NCBI GenBank assembly: GCA_964535315.1
Contig: CAZHTS010000050.1
Location: 1-36,573 of the forward strand
Direction of reading: 5' to 3'
Length of the DNA: 36,573 nt
Source of the DNA: CAZHTS01 sp964535315
GTDB lineage: Bacteria; Chloroflexota; Anaerolineae; Anaerolineales; Anaerolineaceae
The notes below the pieces were generated by a model. That model did no database searches, was not told the origin of the DNA, and saw only the letters and a list, made by a program, of their open reading frames with translations. The stretch's first letter is position 1; every line of letters starts with the position of its first letter. The translations under genes were made by a program, and so were the position numbers. This document shows positions 1 to 7,337 of this stretch, piece by piece.

Positions 1-42
1 GAGTTTTTAAAGATAGCGCACGCGAGAACGGACATCTTAGGG

Positions 43-67
43 TATAATCTGCTTGAATCTGTGGAGG
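43..67 (+). promoter_or_regulatory. -10 box and ribosome site for the first gene
   Basis: A perfect TATAAT lies at 43-48 and GGAGG at 63-67, four bases before the ATG at 72. No good -35 hexamer is visible. The leader would be about 15-20 nt. Confidence 0.6.
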
Positions 68-71
68 CTTC

Positions 72-722
72 ATGGAAATTGTCTGGTTTGGGCATTCTTG
101 TTTTCGGCTTACCGAGCGCGGCATGGCAACCGTCGTTACCGATCCCTACGACCATCGCCAGGTCGGCTATGAGCCGCTCAAGCTGAAAGCGGATATTGTC
201 ACCGTCAGTCACCAATCCCCGGGACATAATTACGTTGCGGCGGTCAAGGGCGAATCGCACCTGATCAGTGGGCCGGGCGAATATGAGATCGGCGGGGTAT
301 TCATTACCGGTGTGCAGACCAACGGGCACGCCAAACATTCCGAGAATGAGCCGCGCAACACGTTGTATGTGATCGATTATAACGGGCTGACCATTGCTCA
401 CATGGGTGACCTGGACCGCGTCCCGACTCAGACCGAGATCGAGGCATTGGGCCCGGTCAAGATTGCGCTGGTGCCGGTGGGCGGCGGCGACGGATTGAAC
501 GCGGCCAAAGCGGCCGAGGTGATCAGCCTGCTGGAACCCAGCATCGTTATCCCTATGCATTACGCCACTCCGGCGGCTATTATTCAGCACGACCCGCTGA
601 GCAAGTTTCTCAAGGAAATGGGCCTGGGCGAGATCGAGAGTGTGCCATCCCTGAAACTGGCCAGTAACAGTTCTCTGCCGGAAGAGACGCGCGTCGTCGT
701 CCTCGAATACCAACGCAATTAG
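72..722 (+). CDS. MBL-fold (UlaG-like) metal-dependent hydrolase family protein
   Basis: A 216-residue protein of the metallo-beta-lactamase fold, UlaG-like branch. It opens with the strand and His typical of that branch (IVWFGHSCF, His8), has the TDPY turn near residue 23, a late Asp in HMGDLDR, and a C-terminal PMHY His. The central metal motif, normally HxHxDH, reads H47-Q-S49-P-G51-H52 here, so two of the usual four ligands are Ser and Gly. The fold is clear; the substrate is unknown and a normal two-metal site is doubtful. The start is fixed by GGAGG four bases upstream. The next gene follows after 10 nt, so it is probably the first gene of an operon running through mutY. Confidence 0.82.
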   Translation: MEIVWFGHSCFRLTERGMATVVTDPYDHRQVGYEPLKLKADIVTVSHQSPGHNYVAAVKGESHLISGPGEYEIGGVFITGVQTNGHAKHSENEPRNTLYVIDYNGLTIAHMGDLDRVPTQTEIEALGPVKIALVPVGGGDGLNAAKAAEVISLLEPSIVIPMHYATPAAIIQHDPLSKFLKEMGLGEIESVPSLKLASNSSLPEETRVVVLEYQRN

Positions 723-732
723 AGGTGTACCC

Positions 733-1035
733 GTGCCGGTTAAGTTGATCATGACGTGGGATATCTTGCCCGAACGCGAACAGGAATACTTCGAGTTCGT
801 CATCCGTGAATTCATTCCCGGTGTACAGCGCCTGGGGTTTGAACTGAGCGATGCCTGGGCCACCGTCTACGGGCGACAGCCGCAGATTCTGGTCGGCGCG
901 GTGCAATCCACCTACGAAGAAGTGCAAACGGTGTTGGGCTCGCCGGATTGGCACAGCCTCACCAATCAACTTCAGGATTTCGTGCAAAATTATTCACAAA
1001 AGCTGGTGGCATCGCGCGGTGGTTTCCAGTTCTGA
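733..1035 (+). CDS. Conserved 100-residue protein, possible dimeric alpha/beta-barrel fold
   Basis: A 100-residue protein starting at GTG (733), preceded by an AGAGGTG ribosome site. I do not recognise a named enzyme. The alternation of hydrophobic strands and helices over about 100 residues (LIMTWDI at the start, a central helix, a final helix before FQF) resembles ferredoxin-like dimeric alpha/beta-barrel proteins of the EthD/ABM type, but no catalytic residue can be assigned. It sits 10 nt after the MBL-fold gene, and its last 17 bases overlap the most likely start of mutY, which suggests translational coupling. Real gene: high confidence. Fold: inference. Confidence 0.72.
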   Translation: MPVKLIMTWDILPEREQEYFEFVIREFIPGVQRLGFELSDAWATVYGRQPQILVGAVQSTYEEVQTVLGSPDWHSLTNQLQDFVQNYSQKLVASRGGFQF

Positions 1036-2122
1036 GCCACAACCTGCTGCGATCGCCGGGCTGCTGCTGCGCTGGTACGATCAAAACGCCCGCAGCCTGC
1101 CGTGGCGCGGGCATGCGGATCCGTACGCAGTCTGGGTGTCCGAGATCATGTTGCAGCAGACGCGGGTGGAGACGGTTATCCCCTACTTTGAGCGTTGGAT
1201 GCAGCGTTTCCCCAGCCTGGCAGCGTTGGCCGCGGCCGGAGAGCAGGATGTCCTGCGGGCCTGGGAGGGGCTGGGGTATTACAGCCGGGCGCGCAATCTG
1301 CACCGCGCTGTTCGCCAGCTTGTCCAGCATGGCGATGGACAGGTGCCGCGCCAGCGCGCCGAACTGGAGAAACTGCCCGGCGTCGGACGTTATACTGCCG
1401 GCGCCATCGCTTCGATCGCCTTTGGACAGGACGAGCCGGCGCTGGATGGCAACATCCGCCGGGTGCTGGCGCGCCTGTTTGACGTTCGCCTGCCGGCGCG
1501 TTCTTCGAAGGGTGAGCGCCGTTTGTGGGATCTGGCTGCCCAGACGCTGCCGCCCGGCCGCGCTGGCGATTATAACCAGGCGCTGATGGATCTGGGCTCA
1601 TCCATCTGTACGCCGCGCGCCCCGGCCTGCCTGGCCTGCCCGTTGGTGGGGATGTGTCAGGCGTACGCCCTGGGGGTGCAGGAGGAACGGCCTGTGCTGC
1701 CCGCCCGCCCGGTGGTGCCGCACATCACGGTCAGCGCGGCCGTCATTCATCGCGACGACCAGGTTTTGATCGCCCAACGCCCGGCGCAGGGGCTGCTTGG
1801 CGGGTTGTGGGAATTCCCCGGCGGCAAGGTCGAGGAGGGCGAAACGCTCGAAGACGGCCTGCGGCGCGAGATCGTTGAAGAATTGGACGCCGCCATTGCC
1901 GTGGAGACGCCCTTCGGCGTCTATCACCACGCCTACACCCATTTTCGTGTCACGCTGCACGCGTTCCTCTGCCGACTGACGGGTGGCGAGCCGCGCCCGG
2001 TGCAGCCCAGTGCGCTGTGTTGGGTGGCGCCGGGCGATTTACGCAAATATCCGATGGGTAAGATCGATCGCCAGATTGCCCGCCGTCTGGCGGGTGAGGC
2101 CAACGATCACCCGCATGGATGA
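1019..2122 (+). CDS. mutY: A/G-specific adenine DNA glycosylase with C-terminal NUDIX domain
   Basis: MutY removes adenine mispaired with 8-oxoguanine. From the GTG start at 1019 it is 367 residues. The helix-hairpin-helix glycosylase domain has the catalytic Glu in VSEIMLQQT (about residue 42), the hairpin LPGVGRYTAGAI, and the catalytic Asp in LDGNIRRVLAR (about 143). The [4Fe-4S] cluster cysteines are at about 197, 204, 207 and 213 with the standard C-x6-C-x2-C-x5-C spacing. The C-terminal third is a NUDIX/MutT-like domain that reads 8-oxoG; its box at about 268-290 is intact except that the last Gly is Asp (EELDA). The frame stays open upstream to 851, but that extension is the neighbouring gene read out of frame, so GTG 1019 is preferred. 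It overlaps the previous gene by 17 bases. Confidence 0.95.
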   Translation: MVSSSEPQPAAIAGLLLRWYDQNARSLPWRGHADPYAVWVSEIMLQQTRVETVIPYFERWMQRFPSLAALAAAGEQDVLRAWEGLGYYSRARNLHRAVRQLVQHGDGQVPRQRAELEKLPGVGRYTAGAIASIAFGQDEPALDGNIRRVLARLFDVRLPARSSKGERRLWDLAAQTLPPGRAGDYNQALMDLGSSICTPRAPACLACPLVGMCQAYALGVQEERPVLPARPVVPHITVSAAVIHRDDQVLIAQRPAQGLLGGLWEFPGGKVEEGETLEDGLRREIVEELDAAIAVETPFGVYHHAYTHFRVTLHAFLCRLTGGEPRPVQPSALCWVAPGDLRKYPMGKIDRQIARRLAGEANDHPHG

Positions 2123-2155
2123 ACGTTTCCCCCTGTAAAAAGATTGAATATTGTG

Positions 2156-2219
2156 TATGATAAAGATGTGCGGCGGGAGCGACGCCGGGGTATACGTGGC
2201 GTAATTTTCCCCCCGCCGC
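2156..2219 (+). promoter_or_regulatory. Structured leader upstream of pcm
   Basis: A TATGAT hexamer lies at 2156-2161. Downstream, two nested perfect stems are visible: GCGGCGGG (2170-2177) pairs with CCCGCCGC (2212-2219), enclosing ACGCC (2182-2186) paired with GGCGT (2198-2202). The structure ends 12 nt before the pcm ATG, and the weak ribosome site AGGT lies in between. A role in expression is inference. Confidence 0.4.
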
Positions 2220-2231
2220 CGGCAGGTCGCT

Positions 2232-2897
2232 ATGGATGATGAGACTGCCCGGTTGGAGATGGTCGAGTTACAAATCAAGGGGCGCGGCATCTCTTCACCC
2301 CGCCTGCTGGCAGCCTTGCGCCAGGTGCCGCGCCATGAATTCGTCCCGGCTCATCTACAAGGATTGGCCTACGACGACGGCCCGTTGCCCATCGATTGCG
2401 GTCAGACCATCTCCCAGCCCTATATCGTCGCCATCATGACCGATCTGCTCGATCTGACGGGCGAGGAGACGGTGTTGGAGATTGGTACCGGCTCCGGGTA
2501 TCAGGCGGCGGTATTGTCCTGCCTGGCCGGCCAGGTGTACAGCATCGAGCGGCACGAGGCGCTGGCGGCCGTCGCCCGGCGGACGTTGGCGGCGTTGGGA
2601 TATCACAACGTGCAGGTGCAAGCTGCCGATGGCTGCTTTGGCTGGCCGGTGGCGGCGCCGTACGACGGCATCCTGGTGACTGCGGCCGCACCGCGCCCAC
2701 CCCAGCCGTTGCTGGAACAGCTTGCCGTGGACGGACGGTTGATCCTGCCAGTGGGCGGACGCAGCGGGCAATTCCTCGAGCGCTGGATTCGGCGCGACGA
2801 GAAGAATTTCGAACGAGAGATCCTTTTCCCGGTTACCTTTGTGCCGCTGCGCGGTAAGTATGGCTGGTCTGAGAACGAATGGGAGCCGGCGTGTTAG
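2232..2897 (+). CDS. pcm: Protein-L-isoaspartate O-methyltransferase
   Basis: This enzyme uses S-adenosylmethionine to methylate isoaspartyl residues and so repairs aged proteins. At 221 residues it has the usual length. The family signature GQTISQPYIVA is at about residues 57-67, and SAM-binding motif I, VLEIGTGSGYQAAVL, starts at about 81. An acidic residue ends the next strand (YSIER). The post-I motif DGILVTAAAP and the C-terminal FPVTFVPLRGKYGW complete the fold. It follows mutY after 109 nt that hold a possible promoter and a structured leader, so it may be transcribed on its own. It fits the repair theme of the first three kilobases. Confidence 0.94.
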   Translation: MDDETARLEMVELQIKGRGISSPRLLAALRQVPRHEFVPAHLQGLAYDDGPLPIDCGQTISQPYIVAIMTDLLDLTGEETVLEIGTGSGYQAAVLSCLAGQVYSIERHEALAAVARRTLAALGYHNVQVQAADGCFGWPVAAPYDGILVTAAAPRPPQPLLEQLAVDGRLILPVGGRSGQFLERWIRRDEKNFEREILFPVTFVPLRGKYGWSENEWEPAC

Positions 2898-2909
2898 CGA
2901 ACGGCTTCT

Positions 2910-3911
2910 TTATTGGGACGGGCGGCGCCCGCGCCAGCCGGCTACGGCCATGGCGATCAGCCCCAGCCCGCAGACGATGATCATGCCGATGCCAAGGTTG
3001 CGCCGGCTTTCGGGGGTGATGTCGGGCAGGTCGTCGCGCAGGGTGTGGATGGTGGCCGTCGCGGTGGGGGTGATGGTGCGCGTGGCGGTCGGCGGGCGCG
3101 GGGTGCGCGACGGGGTAACGGTGCGCGTCGGTGGTTTGGGCGTCAGCGAAGCGGTCAGCGAGGGGGTGGGCGAGATGGCGTTGCGCACGATCAACCGCTG
3201 GTCGACGCGGATGCTCGAGTCGCCCAGCCCGTTCATGCCCATCAACTGGGTGACGCTCAGACCGTAGGCCGTGGCAATGTCGTACAGCGTCTGGCCATAT
3301 TGGACGATGTGCACGATCGAGCCGTCGGCCTGCGGGGTGACGGTCTGCACTGAGAGCACCGCCTGTTGCGTGGGTTGGGGGGTCGTCCCCGGCGCATAGG
3401 TCGGCACGGTGACGCTGCTACTGCCCGGAACGTAAGTGGCATTGGTGGTGTAGGCGGCCTGTACCACAAAGTAGTATAGGCCGTTGGCCTCAGCCACCCC
3501 TGCCCCGATGTGGCGGTAGCTGGCGTTGACCATTGGCAGCATATGCAGGTCGTCGGCCCAATCGCTGTAGACGATGCTCTCGGCGGTTTTGCTGGTTCCG
3601 CACGAGATGTTTTCGGTGGCGAAGGAGATTTGCCCGCCGCCGTAGCCGGCCGCCATTACCCGGGCGCTCACGCCGCCGAGATGGGCGCAGGAACCGGTGC
3701 TGGCCATCACTTCGGCGGTGTATTGAGCCGTGCTCATCAGAATCGGGTCGACTTCCAGGGCGGCATTTCCGCGTGAGATGCGTACCTGGTTGACCGCCAC
3801 GATCAATTCCGCGGCGGTGGGCGCTGGGGTTTGCGCCTGCGCCCGGTTCACCGGGGCGGCGGCAACGAGTAACACGAGGGTCAGAAAAAGGAGGAAAAAT
3901 TTACGGCGCAT
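2910..3911 (-). CDS. Exported CAP (SCP/PR1) domain protein with LysM and C-terminal membrane anchor
   Basis: A 333-residue protein from ATG 3911. A signal peptide (MRRK, then a hydrophobic stretch to about residue 19, AQAQ at 25-28) precedes a CAP domain at about 36-155 carrying the expected His77 (CAHLGG), Glu100 (ATENI) and His134 (YRHIGAG). A Thr/Pro-rich linker leads to a LysM domain at about 200-243 that should bind peptidoglycan glycan. A second Thr/Pro/Arg-rich linker precedes a transmembrane segment (GMIIVCGLGLIAMAV) and a short basic tail. It should be displayed on the outside of the membrane and held to the wall. The reading frame stays open to 4007, but the signal peptide and a TATAAT ending 7 nt before ATG 3911 fix the shorter start. 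Function beyond wall attachment is unknown. Confidence 0.9.
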   Translation of the reverse strand: MRRKFFLLFLTLVLLVAAAPVNRAQAQTPAPTAAELIVAVNQVRISRGNAALEVDPILMSTAQYTAEVMASTGSCAHLGGVSARVMAAGYGGGQISFATENISCGTSKTAESIVYSDWADDLHMLPMVNASYRHIGAGVAEANGLYYFVVQAAYTTNATYVPGSSSVTVPTYAPGTTPQPTQQAVLSVQTVTPQADGSIVHIVQYGQTLYDIATAYGLSVTQLMGMNGLGDSSIRVDQRLIVRNAISPTPSLTASLTPKPPTRTVTPSRTPRPPTATRTITPTATATIHTLRDDLPDITPESRRNLGIGMIIVCGLGLIAMAVAGWRGRRPSQ

Positions 3912-3918
3912 CCAGGCT

Positions 3919-3924
3919 ATTATA
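3919..3924 (-). promoter_or_regulatory. -10 box giving a leaderless CAP-LysM mRNA
   Basis: On the minus strand a perfect TATAAT is separated from the ATG at 3911 by seven bases (AGCCTGG), so transcription should start at or next to the start codon. There is no room for a Shine-Dalgarno site. No strong -35 is visible. Confidence 0.6.
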
Positions 3925-3963
3925 CCCGATGCGCCGTGGTTTGTTGGTGAGTCTGGAAGTGAG

Positions 3964-4380
3964 TCAGGACAATTTGCGTTCGCCCGGCCGGCCCATGGCC
4001 TCGGCAACCACCAGAAAGTCGGTGGCCGAGATCATCCCAATCACCTTGCCGCTTTCCTCGATCACCGGCAGATGATGGATGTGGTGGCTCTTCATCAGGG
4101 CGGCGCACTCTTGAATGGTCATTTCCGGCGGCACGCCGATTACCGGGGCAGTCATCAGCTCGCTTACTTTGGTTATGGCCGGGTCTTGACCCTGAGCGAC
4201 AATCTTGTCACAAATGTCGGTGGATGTGATGATCCCGTAATGGGGGCTGCCCTCCGTCTTGTTGACAATCAGGCTGTTGCAGTAGCGGCGGCGCATCAAC
4301 GCCAGCGCATCCACCACCGGGCTATCTGGGTCGATATAGACTACCAGGTCGTTCATCCAATCACGCACGGCGAGTCGCAT
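3964..4380 (-). CDS. CBS-domain pair protein
   Basis: A 138-residue protein made of two CBS domains (about residues 1-60 and 72-132), the module that binds adenine nucleotides and acts as an energy-sensing regulator or stand-alone protein. The repeats are clear: VRDWMNDLVVYIDPDSPVVDALALM with GIITSTDI, then VSELMTAPVIGVPPEMTIQECAALM with GMISATDFL. There is no other domain, so the partner is unknown. The frame is open to an ATG at 4398, but AAAGGAG eight bases before ATG 4380 selects the shorter start. It is transcribed alone from its own promoter; the next gene downstream on this strand has its own -10 box. Confidence 0.9.
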   Translation of the reverse strand: MRLAVRDWMNDLVVYIDPDSPVVDALALMRRRYCNSLIVNKTEGSPHYGIITSTDICDKIVAQGQDPAITKVSELMTAPVIGVPPEMTIQECAALMKSHHIHHLPVIEESGKVIGMISATDFLVVAEAMGRPGERKLS

Positions 4381-4421
4381 CTCGTTGTCTCCTTTCATGT
4401 CAGGCGGTGTGAGATGCTTTT

Positions 4422-4449
4422 AGTATAGCAAAAATGGTGCAAAAGGCAA
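4422..4449 (-). promoter_or_regulatory. Promoter of the CBS-domain gene
   Basis: Read on the minus strand: TTGCCT (4444-4449), 16-bp spacer, TATACT (4422-4427). The leader is about 35 nt and includes the AAAGGAG ribosome site. Confidence 0.65.
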
Positions 4450-4477
4450 CCACCCGAAAGGGCGAGATTGGCGCCGC

Positions 4478-5107
4478 TCAGTTCATCCACAACCCCCCGC
4501 TGGCTTCCATCCAGTCGGCGATCTTCTCGACGGCGGCGGGGATGTCATTATCGGAGACGTCCACCTCGAGGCGCGGCAGGCAGGATTCGGCTGCCAGCCG
4601 GCGAATCAGTTCCTGTTCGGCGACAAATTGTTGTAAATCGTCGTATTGTGACGGTTTGCCCGATACCTTGAGCCGTTCGGCGCGGGCCGCAGTAAACGAC
4701 TCGGGGCTGCGCGTGCACACCACCAGGCGGAAGTTGAGCGGGTGCAGGCGTTGTTCCAGCCAGGTGAAGGGGTAATCCTTTTGATAAGTCTGAAGCTGGT
4801 AGGCGCGGGTGGAGATATGAAAGCGGTCGACGATCCAGGAGTAGTAGCGTTGCAGTTCAAAAAGGCGCACCCAGGTGTGGTAGGTTTCCATCGCCAGCGC
4901 CTCTTCCTGCGGCTCAAAGTTAATCAGGCCGCGTCCCCAAGGGTAGTTGGTAAACGCGCACCACTCTCCGGAAATCAACGGAGAGTGGTAACGGTATTTG
5001 CGTGGCCCAACCAGCCGGGGGTGTTCGTTCAGGGCGAAGGCAATCTCGGTTTTGAAGGTCAGGCGAGTGCCTTCCAGAATAATTTTCGGGCAGAGTTTGG
5101 TGGACAT
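4478..5107 (-). CDS. Thymidylate-kinase-like P-loop fold protein with degenerate Walker A
   Basis: A 209-residue protein of unknown function. The first strand and loop read IILEGTRLTFKTEIA, matching the start of dTMP-kinase-like proteins except that the last Gly of GxxxxGKT is Phe (G-TRLT-F-K-T). Further family-like features follow: VDRFHISTRAYQ at about 92-103 (compare the DR..S..AYQ segment of dTMP kinases), FRLVVCTRSPESFTAARAERL in the lid/helix region, and CLPRLEVDVSDNDIPAAVEKIADWM at the C-terminus. It keeps Lys and Thr but probably does not bind nucleotide in the ordinary way. It lies 9 nt after a small membrane-protein gene and is very likely cotranscribed with it. Confidence 0.7.
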   Translation of the reverse strand: MSTKLCPKIILEGTRLTFKTEIAFALNEHPRLVGPRKYRYHSPLISGEWCAFTNYPWGRGLINFEPQEEALAMETYHTWVRLFELQRYYSWIVDRFHISTRAYQLQTYQKDYPFTWLEQRLHPLNFRLVVCTRSPESFTAARAERLKVSGKPSQYDDLQQFVAEQELIRRLAAESCLPRLEVDVSDNDIPAAVEKIADWMEASGGLWMN

Positions 5108-5116
5108 GCCCTCATT

Positions 5117-5326
5117 TTACCCCAGGATCAACAACAGCACGACCGCAATCAGGCCCAACACCATCATCAGCCCCAGCCCGATCTTGCCAGCTTCGTATTG
5201 CAGCCGGGACAGCCGTTCCAGATTGCAGCGGGAGATCAAACGCATCTTGCCCGCTTCACGCATCACTTCTTCACGGCGGTATTCGTTTTCAATCAAAATC
5301 TTGTTCCAATCGTTCATCTCGCACAT
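5117..5326 (-). CDS. Small single-pass membrane protein, 69 residues
   Basis: The frame is open to 5620, but GGAGG five bases before ATG 5326 and a promoter just upstream give a 69-residue protein. Residues 1-45 are charged and probably helical (NEYRREEVMREAGKMRL), followed by a single transmembrane helix LGLMMVLGLIAVVLLLILG that ends the protein. This is the layout of a tail-anchored protein with a cytoplasmic N-terminal helix. No family is recognised. It precedes the degenerate P-loop protein by 9 nt, so the two probably act together; the helix might recruit that protein to the membrane (inference). Confidence 0.72.
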   Translation of the reverse strand: MCEMNDWNKILIENEYRREEVMREAGKMRLISRCNLERLSRLQYEAGKIGLGLMMVLGLIAVVLLLILG

Positions 5327-5364
5327 GTTTCCCTCCAGATACACCGTTTCACTGACACGAAGAG

Positions 5365-5393
5365 GTAATACCAGTGTATCCGTCCCACTGCAA
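5365..5393 (-). promoter_or_regulatory. Promoter of the small membrane protein / P-loop operon
   Basis: Read on the minus strand: TTGCAG (5388-5393), 17-bp spacer, TATTAC (5365-5370), with TGG directly before the -10 as in an extended -10. It lies 38 nt upstream of ATG 5326. Confidence 0.6.
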
Positions 5394-5423
5394 GAGGGCA
5401 TCCGGCAAGAGGATAGATTGGTT

Positions 5424-5452
5424 ATCCGCCAGGTGGCGGATTTTTTATTTTT
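5424..5452 (+). terminator. Plus-strand intrinsic terminator with no plus-strand gene before it
   Basis: Stem ATCCGCC (5424-5430), loop AGGT, stem GGCGGAT (5435-5441), then TTTTTATTTTT. The U-tract works only for rightward transcription, yet both flanking genes run leftward. On the minus strand the hairpin lacks a U-tract. Confidence 0.75.
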
Positions 5453-5457
5453 GTAAA

Positions 5458-5766
5458 TCAGGGAATCCAGCGCCCGATTTCGCTCCAGGCGTATTCCAGG
5501 TGGGCAGTCAGGTTGACGCCTAACTTTTTGCGCACCTTTTTGTGAGCATATTGCATCAGTTCCAGACCACCGATCTCGTCCAGTCGTTTGCCGATGGCGC
5601 GGGCGCGAATATGATGGCAATGGCCGTTAAAATTGCCGCCCGGTCGCTCGGATAAAAAGTCATCCTTGATCCCAATCTGGATCAACTCGGCCAGCAGGCG
5701 ATCCACCTCGGGTTTGAGTTCGCGCGGGCAGGGTACTTTGCCAAACAGGTCGTCCAGAAAACCCAT
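5458..5766 (-). CDS. Conserved protein of unknown function, 102 residues
   Basis: A 102-residue, probably cytoplasmic protein. I recognise no named domain. It contains one CP pair (VPCPREL), a His-rich stretch NFNGHCHHIRARAIG that could bind metal or be part of an active site, and an amphipathic C-terminal half (YAHKKVRKKLGVNLTAHLEYAW). The start is supported by GAGGTG seven bases before ATG 5766. A candidate extended -10 (TGATACAAT on the minus strand, hexamer at 5807-5812) lies about 40 nt upstream. It appears to be a single-gene unit. No function is proposed. Confidence 0.7.
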   Translation of the reverse strand: MGFLDDLFGKVPCPRELKPEVDRLLAELIQIGIKDDFLSERPGGNFNGHCHHIRARAIGKRLDEIGGLELMQYAHKKVRKKLGVNLTAHLEYAWSEIGRWIP

Positions 5767-5868
5767 GCTTTCACCTCGTCACAGTATCGTCGTTTACGGC
5801 GCTTTCATTGTATCATGCTATCCTGCGAATGACGCAAAGAAAGGCCGGCAGGGGTGAGTGGGGATGAT

Positions 5869-6408
5869 TCACCACAAGATCAATGCGATCAGCACGACGA
5901 TCCATAACCATCCGCCCGGGTCGCACGCGCCGCTGCCTACACCGTATGGTCGGATGCAGATGAGAGGCAGGCCTTCTGTCTTTTCTGCCAGTTCTTCATC
6001 CGATGCGGTGTATGGATTGGCGCCAAACAGGAACCCTGCAAACCCGCCCGCCTGTAAAACTTTACGCAGCGCCGGTATCCGCTCCGTTGCCGCGGCGGGC
6101 ACTTCTTCCGCAACCCCGGCCAGCGTTCTGCCGGGCAGGATGATCTCGATGGCCGGGTGTGAAATCAGGTTGCGGTACCAGTCGGCGATTTGCCCCCAGC
6201 CTGCCAGGCAATAGATATTTCCGTTCAGGATGGCGTAGTTGACCGGCGAATAGCGGGTTTTCCCCGATTTCCTGCCGGTCGTTTTCAATACCATCATATA
6301 GCCCCAGATTGGGTTTCCAAAAAATGGCCCGACCCCGAGACGGAAGATGGGCACCATGAAGAATTTGTTGATCAACCAGAAAATATAGCGCAGGAACGGG
6401 GGAAGCAT
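5869..6408 (-). CDS. Deazaflavin (F420)-dependent nitroreductase-type protein (Ddn/DUF385 family)
   Basis: A 179-residue protein of the split-barrel flavin/deazaflavin reductase family related to Ddn. The family core is visible: MVLKTTGRKSGKTRYSPVNYAILNG at about 38-62, then IYCLAGWGQIADWYRNLISHP and a strand with IEIILPGR. The Lys/Arg-rich loop after TTGRKSGK is the F420-phosphate-binding region in the family. It ends with a hydrophobic helix (WLWIVVLIALILW) that may anchor it to the membrane. The ATG at 6408 has GGAG six bases upstream; an earlier in-frame TTG at 6441 has no such support. It is the last gene of the A+T-rich trio, 29 nt after the SDR gene. The substrate is unknown, and use of F420 rather than FMN is inferred from the family. 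Confidence 0.8.
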   Translation of the reverse strand: MLPPFLRYIFWLINKFFMVPIFRLGVGPFFGNPIWGYMMVLKTTGRKSGKTRYSPVNYAILNGNIYCLAGWGQIADWYRNLISHPAIEIILPGRTLAGVAEEVPAAATERIPALRKVLQAGGFAGFLFGANPYTASDEELAEKTEGLPLICIRPYGVGSGACDPGGWLWIVVLIALILW

Positions 6409-6437
6409 GCTTGACTCCGTGGGAAGCGGCCCGTTTT

Positions 6438-7277
6438 TCAACGGCTGGAAGTGGGGCGAGGGGGATTTTCGATATTGTGCCCCTTTCTCAATAGATATTC
6501 TTTGAGGGGATCACAGAAGCGCATGATCATTCGGGTCGGGTACGGGACGGCGACTTCGTAGCGGGCTTTGAGCCGTTTTTTGGCTATGATTCCGGCGATG
6601 GCTCTTGCCACTGTTGCGGCATCTGTTTCTTTTTGCCTGCTTTTTACGTTGAGATGGGCGGCGTACAGATCGGAATAACTGCTGTTTACATTGGTGATGA
6701 GATCATGGGAATGATCGCTGGCCGTTTGGGCGAAATGGGTATGCACGGGGCCCAGTTCCAGGATGCTGACCTGGATGTCATCCGCGTACAATTCAAGGCG
6801 TAACGCGTCGCTCAACGCCTCGAGGGCGTGCTTGGATGCGCAGTAGGCGCCGTTTGCCGGTTGAGAAAATTTTCCGGAAACAGAGCCGATATTGATGATT
6901 TTCCCGGAGCGCTGTCTGCGCATTTCAGGAACCACAGCGTTTATCATGTTGGTGACGCCAAATACGTTGACATCGAACAGCCTTTTGATGCTTTCTTCAG
7001 AAATTTCCTCCAGGGCGCCGCGGATGGCGTAGCCTGCATTATTTACCAGAACGTCTATGCGGTGAAAGCGTGCAAGAGTTTCATCGACGGCGGCGCGAAT
7101 CGTTTCCTTTTGGGTGACATCTAACGGCAGCCTTAATGAAGCGCGCAAATCTTTAATGGTCGCGATGTTTCTGGCTGTGGCAATTACGGTGTACCCCTGG
7201 TCCGTTAAGACTTTACAAAGTTCCCGGCCGATCCCTGTAGAGCAGCCGGTAATCAAAACCACGTTTTCATTTGTCAT
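6438..7277 (-). CDS. Classical short-chain dehydrogenase/reductase
   Basis: A 279-residue NAD(P)-dependent oxidoreductase of the classical SDR family. It has the cofactor motif TGCSTGIG near residue 12, the NNAG motif (VLVNNAGYAIRG), the catalytic Ser in IGSVSGKFS, and Tyr/Lys in YCASKHALEALSDALRLEL. An Arg in TARN after strand 2 suggests NADP preference (inference). The C-terminal part (KKRLKARYEVAVPYPTRMIMRF) resembles membrane-associated retinol-dehydrogenase-like SDRs. ATG 7277 has AAAGG nine bases upstream. Base composition here is more A+T-rich than in the flanking genes. It lies between the Crp/Fnr regulator and the reductase, all on one strand, and probably forms a redox operon with them. 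Confidence 0.9.
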   Translation of the reverse strand: MTNENVVLITGCSTGIGRELCKVLTDQGYTVIATARNIATIKDLRASLRLPLDVTQKETIRAAVDETLARFHRIDVLVNNAGYAIRGALEEISEESIKRLFDVNVFGVTNMINAVVPEMRRQRSGKIINIGSVSGKFSQPANGAYCASKHALEALSDALRLELYADDIQVSILELGPVHTHFAQTASDHSHDLITNVNSSYSDLYAAHLNVKSRQKETDAATVARAIAGIIAKKRLKARYEVAVPYPTRMIMRFCDPLKEYLLRKGHNIENPPRPTSSR

Positions 7278-7337
7278 GTTAACCAACCTTTATCGACAGA
7301 ATTGGCTACATGATAAGACTTTTGGAAAAACCTTTCA

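Noticed and set aside
851..1018. N-terminal extension of the MutY reading frame
   Set aside because: It is the preceding small gene read in another frame; it has no MutY similarity, and GTG 1019 gives the normal MutY length.
3912..4007. Longer start for the CAP-LysM protein
   Set aside because: It would place 32 residues in front of a clear signal peptide and run across the -10 box.
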